DNA from: JAJDTQ01 sp965204235
GTDB lineage: Bacteria; Desulfobacterota; Binatia; UBA9968; JAJDTQ01
Reading direction: 5' to 3'
Length of the DNA: 64,000 bases
Assembly (NCBI GenBank): GCA_965204235.1
Contig: OZ241979.1
Span: forward strand, 682,001-746,000
Shown here: one piece after another, positions 26,562 to 35,589 of the stretch
Numbering within the stretch: position 1 is the stretch's first letter
Layout of the letters: every line of letters begins with the position of its first letter
Position numbers and translations under genes: made by a program
Notes under the pieces: model-generated
The model's input: only the letters and a program-made list of their open reading frames with translations
Database searches by the model: none
What the model was told of the DNA's origin: nothing

Positions 26562-28160
26562 TCAGTCCGAGCCGCGGGAAGACGGCAGCCGTCGGAGCCC
26601 CGAGCGCAGGCAACGGCCCGGGGTTCCCAGGGCTTCGAAAGGGAGGTTCGCCAGCGCCCAGGGGAGGGACCGGAGACGGGCGAAGGAGGGCGCCCAGACC
26701 ACGGCCGCGGCCGCCGCGGATCCCCAGACCAAGATCTCGACGGCCAGCGCCGCAACGCTTGGCAGCGCCAGGGCGCGCAACCGGCCGACGGTCAGCCACA
26801 GGGCAAGCGCACTCCAGGCGCCGGCCCACAGGGCCGACAGCCATCGTTGCAGTAGCTGCCGCCTGCGCACGCCGAGAAGGGAAAGCGCCGCCTGCGCCAT
26901 GATCAGGTGAGCGGCGACCTGGGCGCCGACCATGGCCGCGGCCACGCCGCCCAAGCCCCACCGGCTCCCGAACCACGCGCCGAGGACCACGAGAACCGCG
27001 TGCGCCGCCTGCCGCCAAGTCTCCCGGGAGACGGCGCCCGCTGCGCGAACGGCCGCGACGTTCAGGACGCCGCAGGTCTGGAACGGTATCGAGAGGGCGA
27101 GGACCTGGAGAACGGAAACGGTTGCGTCCCACTTCCCTCCCAGGACCACCGCGACGATCTCGGGAGCGCTCACGAGCATCAGGACGCTCAACGGCAACGT
27201 CGCCAGCGACAACAACTCCATGCAGTGGAGATGGACGAGACGCAACTGGTCGAGCCGCCGCTGCCCGCGGGCCATGGCCGGGAAGGCGACTTCGAACAGA
27301 CTGCCGCCCACGTACTGGAACGGCAGCGAGGCCAGCCGGTCCGCACGGGTGTAGTAACCCAGTGACGCGGCGCCCAGCGAGCGGGCGACCACGAAGCAGC
27401 CGCCCATTCGCACGACGAAGTCGAAGACTTGAACGACCGAAAGTCCCGTCCCGCGAGAGAGGATTTCGGCTGATTCGCGGGCCGGGAGACGCAGGCACAG
27501 GCGCGGAGGCGCGTACAGCGTCACCGCCGCGGTGTGGATCAGCACCCGTACGAGCTCCCCCCAGACCAGCGCCCACACCCCGAACCCCCGGAACGCAAGC
27601 ACCGTTGCAGTCAACCCGTAGCCCGCCAGGTACGACACGAGGTCAGCCGTCATCAACGGCTTGAACCGGAGGCTGCGGCGGAGGAGATGCCCCGACACGA
27701 CCCCTGCCCCGGCGACGACGAACGCAGCCGCCAGGGTCTGCAGCGGCCGGGTCACCGCGGGCTCGTCGAAGATCCGGCCGACCAGCGGCGCGAGCAGCAA
27801 GACGGTTGCGGCGATGACGCAGCCGACCGCCACAGAGAGCAGGAAGCCCGCTCCGACGTGACGATCGGTCAACTCGTCCCGCTGGATGAGCGCATGCCCG
27901 ATGCCCGACTGGCCGAACCTCACGGCCAACTCCACCAGGATCCAGGCGATGGCGAACAGGCCGAAATCGCGAGGCCCGAGCAGCCTCGACAGGGTCGCCA
28001 GCACCAGCAACGTCAGCAATGCCTTGCTGACGACCGTCGCGTAGGACCATCCAAGCGCGTCCAACGTCCGGTCGCCCAGCGGCAGGGCGTCTTCGCCTGC
28101 TTCGACCCTCGCAGCGTCCGGCGCCGGGGCAGTGGACCGCATGGTTGGCGTGGTCAACAT
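26562..28160 (-). CDS. wzx: Wzx-type lipopolysaccharide/polysaccharide flippase
   Basis: A 532-residue multi-spanning membrane protein of the MOP flippase superfamily (WzxC-like). It shows about 12-14 hydrophobic segments, for example ALLTLLVLATLSRLLG, VGCVIAATVLLLAPLVG and FVVAGAGVVSGHLL. The family signature LLGPRDFGLFAIAWILVELA is near residues 60-80. It would flip the undecaprenyl-linked repeat unit to the periplasm for Wzy. It begins with ATG 28160, overlapping the stop of the Wzy-like gene by 7 bases. Confidence 0.87.
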   Translation of the reverse strand: MLTTPTMRSTAPAPDAARVEAGEDALPLGDRTLDALGWSYATVVSKALLTLLVLATLSRLLGPRDFGLFAIAWILVELAVRFGQSGIGHALIQRDELTDRHVGAGFLLSVAVGCVIAATVLLLAPLVGRIFDEPAVTRPLQTLAAAFVVAGAGVVSGHLLRRSLRFKPLMTADLVSYLAGYGLTATVLAFRGFGVWALVWGELVRVLIHTAAVTLYAPPRLCLRLPARESAEILSRGTGLSVVQVFDFVVRMGGCFVVARSLGAASLGYYTRADRLASLPFQYVGGSLFEVAFPAMARGQRRLDQLRLVHLHCMELLSLATLPLSVLMLVSAPEIVAVVLGGKWDATVSVLQVLALSIPFQTCGVLNVAAVRAAGAVSRETWRQAAHAVLVVLGAWFGSRWGLGGVAAAMVGAQVAAHLIMAQAALSLLGVRRRQLLQRWLSALWAGAWSALALWLTVGRLRALALPSVAALAVEILVWGSAAAAAVVWAPSFARLRSLPWALANLPFEALGTPGRCLRSGLRRLPSSRGSD

Positions 28161-29581
28161 GTTGCGGAGGGCGCCGCATTCGTCCGAGCGAATATCGGCG
28201 GCGTCTCCGACGTCCGTCCGCCCGACCCACGAGCTGCATACGACGCCACCGCACAGGTCACGCCTCCAAGGAAACCATACATCCCCAACTCAAACAGTTG
28301 ATGAAACGCCATGCCCTGCAAGACGACGAGGATCGTCCAGCCCACGATCGCGTCCCTGGCCAGCGATTTCGGCACGGCCCAGCGCAACCGCAGCAACGAG
28401 AACAGGTACAGCAGGTACAGCGACAGAGGCACGATACCGGCCTCCCCGAGCAGCAACAGGTACACATTGTGGACACCCGCCAGGACCCCTTGCCTTTGGG
28501 AGAAAAAGGCGCGGTCCATCAGATAGAATCGGCCGAGTCCCTGGCCGACGATGGGTGATTCCAGGCTCTGGCGCAGACCCAGTTTCCACAAGGTCGGTCG
28601 CGACGACGCGGTACCGTCGCTAAAGTCCCCGGTCAACAGAGCCCCGATATGGTACAACCGTTGCAATCCTGCAAATGAGATGATCGCCGTCTCTTCCAAT
28701 CGCAACCACCTGAACAAGTCCGCCTTCTGGACGTAGATGGCACTCATCAGGGTCAGGGCGCCCACACAGAACAGGATGGGACTTCGACCGCCGCGACCGT
28801 TCAACAGCAGGAAGAAGACCAGGACCACGCCCATGCTGATGATGGCCGTCTTGGACAATGAACCAAACGCGGCAAGGAGACCCACGATCAGGGCCGGATA
28901 CGCGAGCACGGGACGCCGGACGTTGCCCAAGAACGCCAGCGCCAGCGCCGCGGTCATGCAACCGATGAAACCCGGAGAATTCGACTCCCAGAAAGCGCCG
29001 CTCAGGCGTTGGATGTCCACGTTACGAAGGCCCGCGTCCACGAGGGTCTGCACCGTCGGAAGCACGCCCATGCTGCGCAGGACCTCTGTGAAAACGATGC
29101 TGGCGCTGCTTGCCGTCAGCACCAGCATCACCGACTTGAGAAACGCCTGCATCCCCACGCGTTCCAGGATCGCGTAACCGCCGAGCGCAGCGCTCAGGAC
29201 CAACACGATGGAAATGGCGGTCTTTGTCACGTACACGTACAAATTGAACCCGTACAGTTCCACGAGAATCTCGGCGCCGGTGGTAACCGAGACGAAGAAG
29301 CCGATCATCAGATAGGACGCCATCGAGCCGAGGAGCCATACGCCAGACTTCCCCAGCGCCTGCGGCAGGCGGACGTGGACCAGACCGATCAGGAGCAGAC
29401 AACAGACGACCCGGAGCACGGCGAAAAGCAGCGCCCTGTTGTCTCCCGGCACAAAGAGACCCCTGAGATTGATCAGTATGATCGCGGCCAGCGTCCAGAA
29501 CGCGGCCGCAATGAACGGATCCAGGGGGGATCCCGGCCGACGCCCGGGCTGCTCCATGGCCGCGCTCGCTTGCTCGTTCAC
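28154..29581 (-). CDS. wzy: Wzy/O-antigen ligase-family membrane polymerase
   Basis: About 475 residues with at least ten membrane segments (IAAAFWTLAAIILINLRG, LLFAVLRVVCCLLLIGLV and others). A large periplasmic loop precedes the motif SPIVGQGLGRFYLMD and GVHNVYLLLLGEAGIVPLSLYLLY, a hallmark of O-antigen ligase/Wzy proteins. GTG 29581 is preferred because GAGG stands nine bases upstream; the frame extends to 29653 and an ATG also exists at 29557. It would polymerise repeat units under control of the Wzz-like protein. The other expected module, an initiating phosphoglycosyl transferase, is not seen in the window. Confidence 0.83.
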   Translation of the reverse strand: MNEQASAAMEQPGRRPGSPLDPFIAAAFWTLAAIILINLRGLFVPGDNRALLFAVLRVVCCLLLIGLVHVRLPQALGKSGVWLLGSMASYLMIGFFVSVTTGAEILVELYGFNLYVYVTKTAISIVLVLSAALGGYAILERVGMQAFLKSVMLVLTASSASIVFTEVLRSMGVLPTVQTLVDAGLRNVDIQRLSGAFWESNSPGFIGCMTAALALAFLGNVRRPVLAYPALIVGLLAAFGSLSKTAIISMGVVLVFFLLLNGRGGRSPILFCVGALTLMSAIYVQKADLFRWLRLEETAIISFAGLQRLYHIGALLTGDFSDGTASSRPTLWKLGLRQSLESPIVGQGLGRFYLMDRAFFSQRQGVLAGVHNVYLLLLGEAGIVPLSLYLLYLFSLLRLRWAVPKSLARDAIVGWTILVVLQGMAFHQLFELGMYGFLGGVTCAVASYAARGSGGRTSETPPIFARTNAAPSATC

Positions 29582-29753
29582 GTCTGCGTTCCTCGACGAT
29601 ACGAGATTTGTTCGGACACGATGTGACAGGCCATGGATCTCGACGCGCGGCAACGGGAAACACGGGAACGCCGATCCATCGGGAACCGTCGTCCCAAGGC
29701 GGCAGGGACGCCGGCCGAGATCCTCGTCGTCATGATCCCGGTGTAGTGTGGAT

Positions 29754-30242
29754 TCAAGGAAGCAGCGTTTCCATCACCCGCTGGATGATCGGAAACAGTA
29801 TCGCCGCGGCGCCCAGTACGGCCAGAATCCAACGGGTCTGGATCGTGATCTCGCTGCGGACCGCAGCCATTTCCTTGTGAAGCTCCGCACGAACACTGCC
29901 AATCTCCCCCCGCAACTCGCCGACCTGCCGCTCGAAGTCCGCACGAACACTGCCAATCTCCCTCCGCAACTCGCCGACCTCCGTGGCCAGGGCGGATATC
30001 TGCTCCTGCTGCCGGGTAAAGCCGGCCTGCATCTCCGCGCGCAATTCCTTGCGCACCCGATCCTCCGACTCCACTACGTGCCGGAGAAACCGCTCCTCCA
30101 GGACATCGAAGAGATGCTCCTTCTGCGCTGCCCGATGGTTTTCCTGATCGGCCTCAATCTGCTGCAGCATCCCCACCAGGGAATCGGTAGCAGCGTCACC
30201 CAACCGATCCTGCAACGGGCGCGGCACCGAAAGCACTGCCAT
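29754..30242 (-). CDS. Coiled-coil protein with C-terminal membrane anchor
   Basis: About 162 residues; ATG 30242 follows GGTGGGAG. The N-terminal 50 residues are helical, the middle (residues about 60-135) is a charged heptad-like coiled coil, and the C-terminus is one membrane helix (WILAVLGAAAILFPIIQRV). An 18-residue unit built on GELRxEIGSVRA occurs twice in tandem (DNA period 54 bases at 29887 and 29941). The overall plan resembles small DUF1640-like coiled-coil membrane proteins, but I cannot assign a function. It lies apart from the Wzy operon by about 170 bases, in which I see no gene. Confidence 0.65.
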   Translation of the reverse strand: MAVLSVPRPLQDRLGDAATDSLVGMLQQIEADQENHRAAQKEHLFDVLEERFLRHVVESEDRVRKELRAEMQAGFTRQQEQISALATEVGELRREIGSVRADFERQVGELRGEIGSVRAELHKEMAAVRSEITIQTRWILAVLGAAAILFPIIQRVMETLLP

Positions 30243-30293
30243 GGCTCCCACCTTATGCGGCATCCGGACAGGTGTCAACCGGATCACGGCGAG

Positions 30294-30995
30294 TCAGTCG
30301 AACAGCCGCAGCAGCGAATCGACCGCGGCCCCGGTGTCCGAGAAGTCGGGCAGGAAAGCGTCGGGCCGCATGGATTCGAGCTCCGCCGCAGGGTGGCGGC
30401 CGGTCCCCACCAGCAGGCATCTCATGCCGTTCTCCCTGGCCGCTTCCAGGTCCCTGGGTGTGTCCCCGACGATCAGGCAGTGCCCGGGCGACACCGCCGC
30501 CTTCAGATGACGGCGCCACCGTTCCACCGCGATCTTCGGCAAGTCGTTGCGCCGAGCGGAGTCGCTGCCGAAGGCGCCGGGGCCCATATGCTCGCCCACG
30601 CCCGCCGCCCGGAGCTTCAACCGGGCGGTGACCTCCATGTTGCCGGTGACGACGCCGAGGCGCACTTGCGGCAAGCGGCTCAGTTCGCGCACCAGCTCGG
30701 GGACGCCGGGAAGCGCGTGCACCCGGGTGGAGCCCTCGGAGATGGCGCGTCTGTAGCACGCCTCCAGGTGGCGGCTGAAGGTCCGCCAGTCCGCGGGTCC
30801 GCATTCCACCTTCCGACCGTCGGCCTCGAAGATCTCCTGCAGGATCTGCGGATCGGTCTTGCCGTCCGGCCGGATCGTGCGGATGTCCCCGGGACGGCCG
30901 AAGGTCATGAGGATCGCCTGGTTGAAGGCCACGTGGCCGTTCCGGGAACGGAGCAGGGTGCCGTCGAGGTCGAAGAAGATGATGCCGCGCCGCAT
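30294..30995 (-). CDS. HAD-superfamily hydrolase (phosphatase)
   Basis: A 233-residue haloacid-dehalogenase-like phosphatase. Motif I is FFDLDGTLLRS (nucleophile and acid Asp), motif II is VVTGN, and the C-terminal motif IV region is LIVGDTPRDLEAARENG. A helical cap lies between, as in the beta-phosphoglucomutase/phosphoglycolate subgroup. Substrate is unclear; sugar phosphates are plausible beside a polysaccharide locus. It is 51 bases upstream of the coiled-coil gene, on the same strand. Confidence 0.85.
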   Translation of the reverse strand: MRRGIIFFDLDGTLLRSRNGHVAFNQAILMTFGRPGDIRTIRPDGKTDPQILQEIFEADGRKVECGPADWRTFSRHLEACYRRAISEGSTRVHALPGVPELVRELSRLPQVRLGVVTGNMEVTARLKLRAAGVGEHMGPGAFGSDSARRNDLPKIAVERWRRHLKAAVSPGHCLIVGDTPRDLEAARENGMRCLLVGTGRHPAAELESMRPDAFLPDFSDTGAAVDSLLRLFD

Positions 30996-31213
30996 GAAAT
31001 GGGTTTATACGCTCGAACCGCGCATGGGAAGGGACGCCCACCCGGACCCACCGCCAAAGAAGACCCGATCGTCGGTCAGGGAGATGAACTCGTCTCGTTT
31101 TGTGCTACGATAGCCAAGCGCCGTGCCGCCATTCCGGGATGGCGGGAGCATTGAACGGACCATGACGACCTTGATCGAGACGCCGACCCTATGACATATC
31201 ATCCCCGACGGGT

Positions 31214-32542
31214 ATGCAGGGCATGGAATTACCCACCAAGGATTCTTTCCACAAGGGCGCGGCGTCCATAGGCATCGTCGGCCTTGGTTACGTCGGCACC
31301 CCGTTGCTCGTGGCGTTACGGCGTTGCTTCCCCGTGTACGGCTACGACCGGGACGCGCATCGGGTGCGGGACCTGCGCCACGGCGTCGACCAAACCCGTT
31401 CGAGCAGTCCGGAAGAACTCCGGTCCGTCAGCCAGTACCTGACCACCGACGCGAGCGTGCTGCGGCGCTGCCGGTTCATCATCATCACCATTCCGACGCC
31501 GATCACCGCTGACTGCGCTCCCGATCTCGACCTGCTGAAGGACGCCGCCCGCACGGTGGGCGAGCACCTCGTCCCGGGCGCCGTCGTGGTGGTGGAGTCC
31601 ACGGTCTATCCGGGAGTGACCGAGGAGGTGGTCGGCCCGATCCTGTCCCGCCGGAGCGGACTGAAGGCCGGAGAAGCCTTCCATCTGGGCTATTCGCCGG
31701 AGCGGATGAACCCGGGGGACCGGAAGCATTCACTGACGGCGATTCCCAAGGTGGTCGCCGGTGACAGCCCGGCGGTGACCGAACTGATGGCGGCCATCTA
31801 CGGCACGGTTGCCGGCGGGGTGCACCGTGCGGCGAACATCAGGACGGCGGAGGCGGCCAAGGTGCTGGAAAACACCCAACGGGACCTGAACATCGCCCTG
31901 ATCAACGAGGCGGCGATGATCTTCGACCGGCTCGGGGTGGACACGCAGGAGGTGATCCGCACGGCCAGCACGAAATGGAACTTCGTTCCCGTCCAACCCG
32001 GACTGGTGGGCGGCCACTGCATCGCCACCGATCCGTACTATCTCGCCCACGTCGCCGAACGGAACGACTGCCTGCCGCGTCTCATCCGTGCCGGGAGACA
32101 GGTCAACAACGCCGTCGGCTACTACGTCGCGGAGCGCACGGCGGAGTTGATCCGGTCGAACCGGGGACAGGTCGAGGGCGCGCGGGCGCTGGTCCTGGGC
32201 TTCACCTTCAAGGAGGACGTGCCCGATACGCGCAACACCCGGGTCGCGGACATCGTCGGTGCTCTCGAAAAACGCCGTATCGAGTGCTCGGTGTTCGAGC
32301 CGGAGGCCGACCCCTGCGCCGTCCGCGAGCAATACGGCTTGCACCTGCTGGACCGGGCGGAACGAAACGCCCCGTACGATGCGGTGGTCGCCGCCGTCAA
32401 GCACCGTGTCTTCGCCTCGCGGTTTCCCGTCTCCGCCCTGCGCGCGCTGGCGGTCCCGGAGCGCCCGGTCCTGATGGACGTCAAGTCGGCCTACGACCGC
32501 GGCGAAAGCGAGGCGGCCGGCTTCACCTACTGGCGGTTGTAG
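31214..32542 (+). CDS. Nucleotide-sugar dehydrogenase (UDP-HexNAc 6-dehydrogenase type)
   Basis: A 442-residue NAD-dependent dehydrogenase of the WbpA/WbpO/TviB branch. Motifs are IGIVGLGYVGTPLLVAL (Rossmann), PTPITADCAPDL, YSPERMNPGD, and GLVGGHCIATDPYYL with the catalytic Cys near residue 269. The C-terminal part has LGFTFKEDVPDTRNTR. SPERxxPGD and GGHCIxxDPYYL point to an N-acetylhexosamine uronic acid product rather than glucuronate. A second ATG at 31223 is possible; neither start has a strong ribosome site. It is separated from the HAD gene by a 218-base divergent gap with no clear promoter. It gives the polymer a second uronic acid besides that from 14608. Confidence 0.86.
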   Translation: MQGMELPTKDSFHKGAASIGIVGLGYVGTPLLVALRRCFPVYGYDRDAHRVRDLRHGVDQTRSSSPEELRSVSQYLTTDASVLRRCRFIIITIPTPITADCAPDLDLLKDAARTVGEHLVPGAVVVVESTVYPGVTEEVVGPILSRRSGLKAGEAFHLGYSPERMNPGDRKHSLTAIPKVVAGDSPAVTELMAAIYGTVAGGVHRAANIRTAEAAKVLENTQRDLNIALINEAAMIFDRLGVDTQEVIRTASTKWNFVPVQPGLVGGHCIATDPYYLAHVAERNDCLPRLIRAGRQVNNAVGYYVAERTAELIRSNRGQVEGARALVLGFTFKEDVPDTRNTRVADIVGALEKRRIECSVFEPEADPCAVREQYGLHLLDRAERNAPYDAVVAAVKHRVFASRFPVSALRALAVPERPVLMDVKSAYDRGESEAAGFTYWRL

Positions 32543-32557
32543 GCCGAGCCGACGGAT

Positions 32558-32587
32558 TGACAAAGCCGCCCGACCGGAGTACGAATA
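32558..32587 (+). promoter_or_regulatory. Promoter-like elements for the serine/purine gene group
   Basis: A perfect TTGACA (32558-32563) is followed after 17 bases by TACGAAT (32581-32587). It lies just past the dehydrogenase stop, and transcripts from it would carry a leader of about 150 bases containing an intrinsic terminator. Confidence 0.5.
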
Positions 32588-32652
32588 GGTCCGCACAACT
32601 GGCGTGTACGTGGATGCAACCACGGGGAGTGCCAACCGCCGGACGGCCGAAC

Positions 32653-32690
32653 GCCTGGGTCTCTGTGCCAAAGAGGTTCAGGCTTTTTTT
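32653..32690 (+). terminator. Intrinsic terminator in the leader, possible attenuator
   Basis: A 12-bp stem (GCCTGGGTCTCT with AGAGGTTCAGGC, three G-U pairs) and a 7-base loop end directly in seven Ts (32684-32690). It stands after the promoter-like elements and 52 bases before the aminotransferase ATG. It either ends the dehydrogenase transcript or attenuates the serine genes. Confidence 0.7.
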
Positions 32691-32741
32691 CGTTCGGATC
32701 CCGCCCAAGGGAACGAGCCGCGCGCCATCGGACGCAACCCC

Positions 32742-33887
32742 ATGATCAAACGATACCTGCTGTCCCCCGGGCCGACGCCCATCCCCAACGAAGTGCAGTT
32801 GGCCATGGCGCAGACCATGATCCATCACCGGACGCCGGAGTTCGCGGTCTTCCTCGAAGAAGCGCGCCAGGGGTTGAAGGCCCTGTTCGGGGCCGGGAAC
32901 GACGTGATCCTCCTGGCCTCTTCCGGCACCGGCGCCATGGAGGCCGCGGTGGCCAACCTCTTCTCGCCGGAAGAGAAGGTCATCGTGATCAACGGCGGCA
33001 AGTTCGGCGAGCGGTGGCTGCGCCTGTGCCGCGCGTTCGGCCTCCGGGTGGTGGAGATCAAGGTGCAGTGGGGCGCCGCGGTGGAGGTCGGCGCCGTGGA
33101 ACAGGCGCTCCGGGCGCACCCGGACGCGGGGGGCGTGCTCATCCAGGCCAGCGAAACCTCCACCACCACCCTCCACCCGGTGCGGGAGGTCGCGGCCCTG
33201 ACCCGGGACCGCGGGCCCCTGCTGGTGGTGGACGGCGTGACCGCGGTGGGCGTGCTGCCCGTGCCCATGGACGACTGGGGCATCGACGCCCTGGTGACGG
33301 GCTCCCAGAAGGCCCTCATGCTGCCCCCGGGCCTGGCCTTCATCGGCCTGAGCGACCGCGCCTGGCAAAGGACCCGGGAGACGCGCTCCCCGCGCTTCTA
33401 CTTCGACCTGGAGCTCGAGAGGAAGGGACAGGCCAAGGGTTCCACCGCCTTTACCCCCGCAGTCTCCCTCGTGTTCGGGCTGTGCGCCGCGCTCAAGCTG
33501 ATGCGCGAGGAGGGACTCGAACGGGTCTATGCGCGCCACGACCGCATGGCGCGAGCCACTCGGGCCGCGGCCGCGGCCCTGGGCCTCCGGCTCCTGGCGC
33601 CGGACAGCCCCAGCCCTGCGGCCACCGGCCTCTACGTGCCCGAGGGCGCCGACGGCGAGGCGTTGCTCGAATACCTGCGGGCGCGCATGGGGGTCACCTT
33701 TGCCGAGGGGCAGGACCATCTGCAGGGGAAGGTCATCCGCATCGCCCACGTAGGCCACATGGGAGCGTTCGACGTGGTGGTAGCCGTCGCCGCGATGGAG
33801 ATGGCGTTCCGGAAGTTCGGGCTTCCGGTCACCCTCGGCCAGGGCGTGGCCGCGGCGCAGGAGGTCCTGCTGGAGGCGCTGGACTGA
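32742..33887 (+). CDS. Class V aminotransferase, probably the serine-pathway transaminase
   Basis: A 381-residue PLP enzyme of the serine-pyruvate/alanine-glyoxylate group. The start MIKRYLLSPGPTPIP is the family's usual N-terminus. The PLP lysine is Lys190 in TGSQKALMLPPG, preceded by LLVVDGVTAVG with the cofactor Asp. The C-terminus has IRIAHVGHMGAFDVV. It is immediately followed by serA, and no SerC-type enzyme is seen, so it plausibly converts 3-phosphohydroxypyruvate to phosphoserine, as suggested for similar class V enzymes in other bacteria and archaea. Glyoxylate transamination is the alternative. Confidence 0.85.
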   Translation: MIKRYLLSPGPTPIPNEVQLAMAQTMIHHRTPEFAVFLEEARQGLKALFGAGNDVILLASSGTGAMEAAVANLFSPEEKVIVINGGKFGERWLRLCRAFGLRVVEIKVQWGAAVEVGAVEQALRAHPDAGGVLIQASETSTTTLHPVREVAALTRDRGPLLVVDGVTAVGVLPVPMDDWGIDALVTGSQKALMLPPGLAFIGLSDRAWQRTRETRSPRFYFDLELERKGQAKGSTAFTPAVSLVFGLCAALKLMREEGLERVYARHDRMARATRAAAAALGLRLLAPDSPSPAATGLYVPEGADGEALLEYLRARMGVTFAEGQDHLQGKVIRIAHVGHMGAFDVVVAVAAMEMAFRKFGLPVTLGQGVAAAQEVLLEALD

Positions 33888-33968
33888 CGGGCTTGGCGGA
33901 CTTCGTTCGCAACGCATCTCGCCACCGGAGACCGTGAAACCGGGACGAAGGAAAGCAGAGGGAATCGC

Positions 33969-35552
33969 ATGAAGGTGCTGGTTTCGGACCCTCTTCCGGC
34001 CGAGGGACTCGCGGTGCTGCACAACGCCGCGGACATGGAGGTCGATGTGCGTCCGGGGCTCGAGCCCGACGAACTCCGGGAGATCATCGGCGGCTACGAC
34101 GGACTGATCCTCCGCAGCGGCACCAGGGTCACTGCCGACGTGGTCGCGGCCGCGGACCGGCTCAAGATCATCGGGCGCGCGGGCGTGGGGGTGGAGAACA
34201 TCGACGTGGACGCCGCCAGCAAGAAGGGCATCGTGGTGATGAATACGCCGGGGGGCAACAACGTCACCACGGGCGAGCATACCCTCTCGCTGATGTTCGC
34301 CCTGGCCCGGCACATCCCCCAGGCGGCGGCCTCCCTCAAGGACGGGAAGTGGGACCGGCAGAAGTTCACCGGCGTCGAACTGTGCAACAAGACCCTGGGA
34401 GTCATCGGCCTCGGCAACGTGGGGCGCATCGTGGCGGAACGCGCCCTGGGCCTGCGCATGAAGGTGCTGGGGTACGATCCCTTCATCCCCGCGGAGAGCG
34501 CCGCGCGCATGGGGGTGGAGACCGTGGGTCTGGACGACCTCTACGGGCGCTCGGACTTCGTTACCGTGCACGTGCCGTTGACCGAGGAGACGCGGGGCCT
34601 CATCGACCGCGAGGCCATCGCCCGTATGAAGGACGGCGTGCGCATCATCAACTGCGCCCGGGGCGGCATCGTGGACGAGAACGACCTTGCCGAAGCGCTG
34701 CAGGCGGGCAAGGTGGCGGGCGCCGCCCTCGACGTGTACGTGGACGAGCCGCCGGCCCCGGACCACCCGCTGTTGCAACTGGACCGGGTGGTGGCCACGC
34801 CGCACCTCGGCGCGTCCACGGACGAGGCCCAGCTCAACGTCTCCATCGCGGTGGCGGAACAGGTGCGGGACTACCTGACGGACGGCGTGATCCGCTACGC
34901 CGTCAATGCGCCCAGCGTAAGCCGGGACCTGCTGCGGGAGCTGCGGCCGTACCTGACCCTGGGAGAGAAGCTCGGCAGCCTGCACGTCCAGTTGCTCGGA
35001 AAGTTCCCCGAGGAAGTCCAGGTCGAGGGCGGCGGCGAAGTCGCCCAGTACGACGTCGCGCCCATGGCCGTGGCGGTCCTGAAAGGCATGCTGCGCGTCG
35101 CCCTGGACGACTCGGTCAATTACGTGAACGCCCCGATCATCGCCCACGAGCGCGGCATCAAGGTGGTCCAGTCCAGGAGCGAGAGCGCCAGGGACTTCGC
35201 CAGCTACATCCAGGTGCGGACCCGGACCGGGGGCGAGGAAACCGAGATCGAGGGGGCGATCTTCGGCGCCAACAACCCCAGGATCGTGAGGATCAACGAC
35301 TTCTACTTCGAGGCCGTCCCCGACGGCCACATCCTGGTCTCCTACAACCACGACGTCCCCGGCGTGGTGGGGAGCATCGGCACCCTGCTCGGAGAGAACG
35401 GCATCAACATCGCCGGGCTGGAGCTCGGCCGGGAAGAGGCGGGCGGCGCGGCCATATCCTTCATCCACGTGGACAACCCGGTGCCCAGGGAGGTGCTCGA
35501 CAAGCTGCGGGCATTGCCCGAGATCATCTCCACGCTGGCCGTGAAGCTCTGA
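33969..35552 (+). CDS. serA: D-3-phosphoglycerate dehydrogenase
   Basis: A 527-residue long-form SerA catalysing the first step of serine synthesis. It has the catalytic domain split around an NAD domain (GVIGLGNVGRIVAERA), the Arg/Glu/His residues of the D-2-hydroxyacid family (NCARGGIVDENDL; TPHLGASTDEAQ), an intervening ASB domain (about 320-450) and a C-terminal ACT domain (GHILVSYNHDVPGVVGSIGTLL). The ACT domain implies serine feedback. It lies 81 bases after the aminotransferase and 37 bases before purA. Confidence 0.96.
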   Translation: MKVLVSDPLPAEGLAVLHNAADMEVDVRPGLEPDELREIIGGYDGLILRSGTRVTADVVAAADRLKIIGRAGVGVENIDVDAASKKGIVVMNTPGGNNVTTGEHTLSLMFALARHIPQAAASLKDGKWDRQKFTGVELCNKTLGVIGLGNVGRIVAERALGLRMKVLGYDPFIPAESAARMGVETVGLDDLYGRSDFVTVHVPLTEETRGLIDREAIARMKDGVRIINCARGGIVDENDLAEALQAGKVAGAALDVYVDEPPAPDHPLLQLDRVVATPHLGASTDEAQLNVSIAVAEQVRDYLTDGVIRYAVNAPSVSRDLLRELRPYLTLGEKLGSLHVQLLGKFPEEVQVEGGGEVAQYDVAPMAVAVLKGMLRVALDDSVNYVNAPIIAHERGIKVVQSRSESARDFASYIQVRTRTGGEETEIEGAIFGANNPRIVRINDFYFEAVPDGHILVSYNHDVPGVVGSIGTLLGENGINIAGLELGREEAGGAAISFIHVDNPVPREVLDKLRALPEIISTLAVKL

Positions 35553-35589
35553 CCGCCCCGTGTCCTGACCCACCGGAACGAGTTCGGAC

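Noticed and set aside
29887..29982. Two direct repeats considered as a CRISPR or regulatory array
   Set aside because: Only two copies, 54 bases apart and in coding frame; they encode repeated coiled-coil residues.
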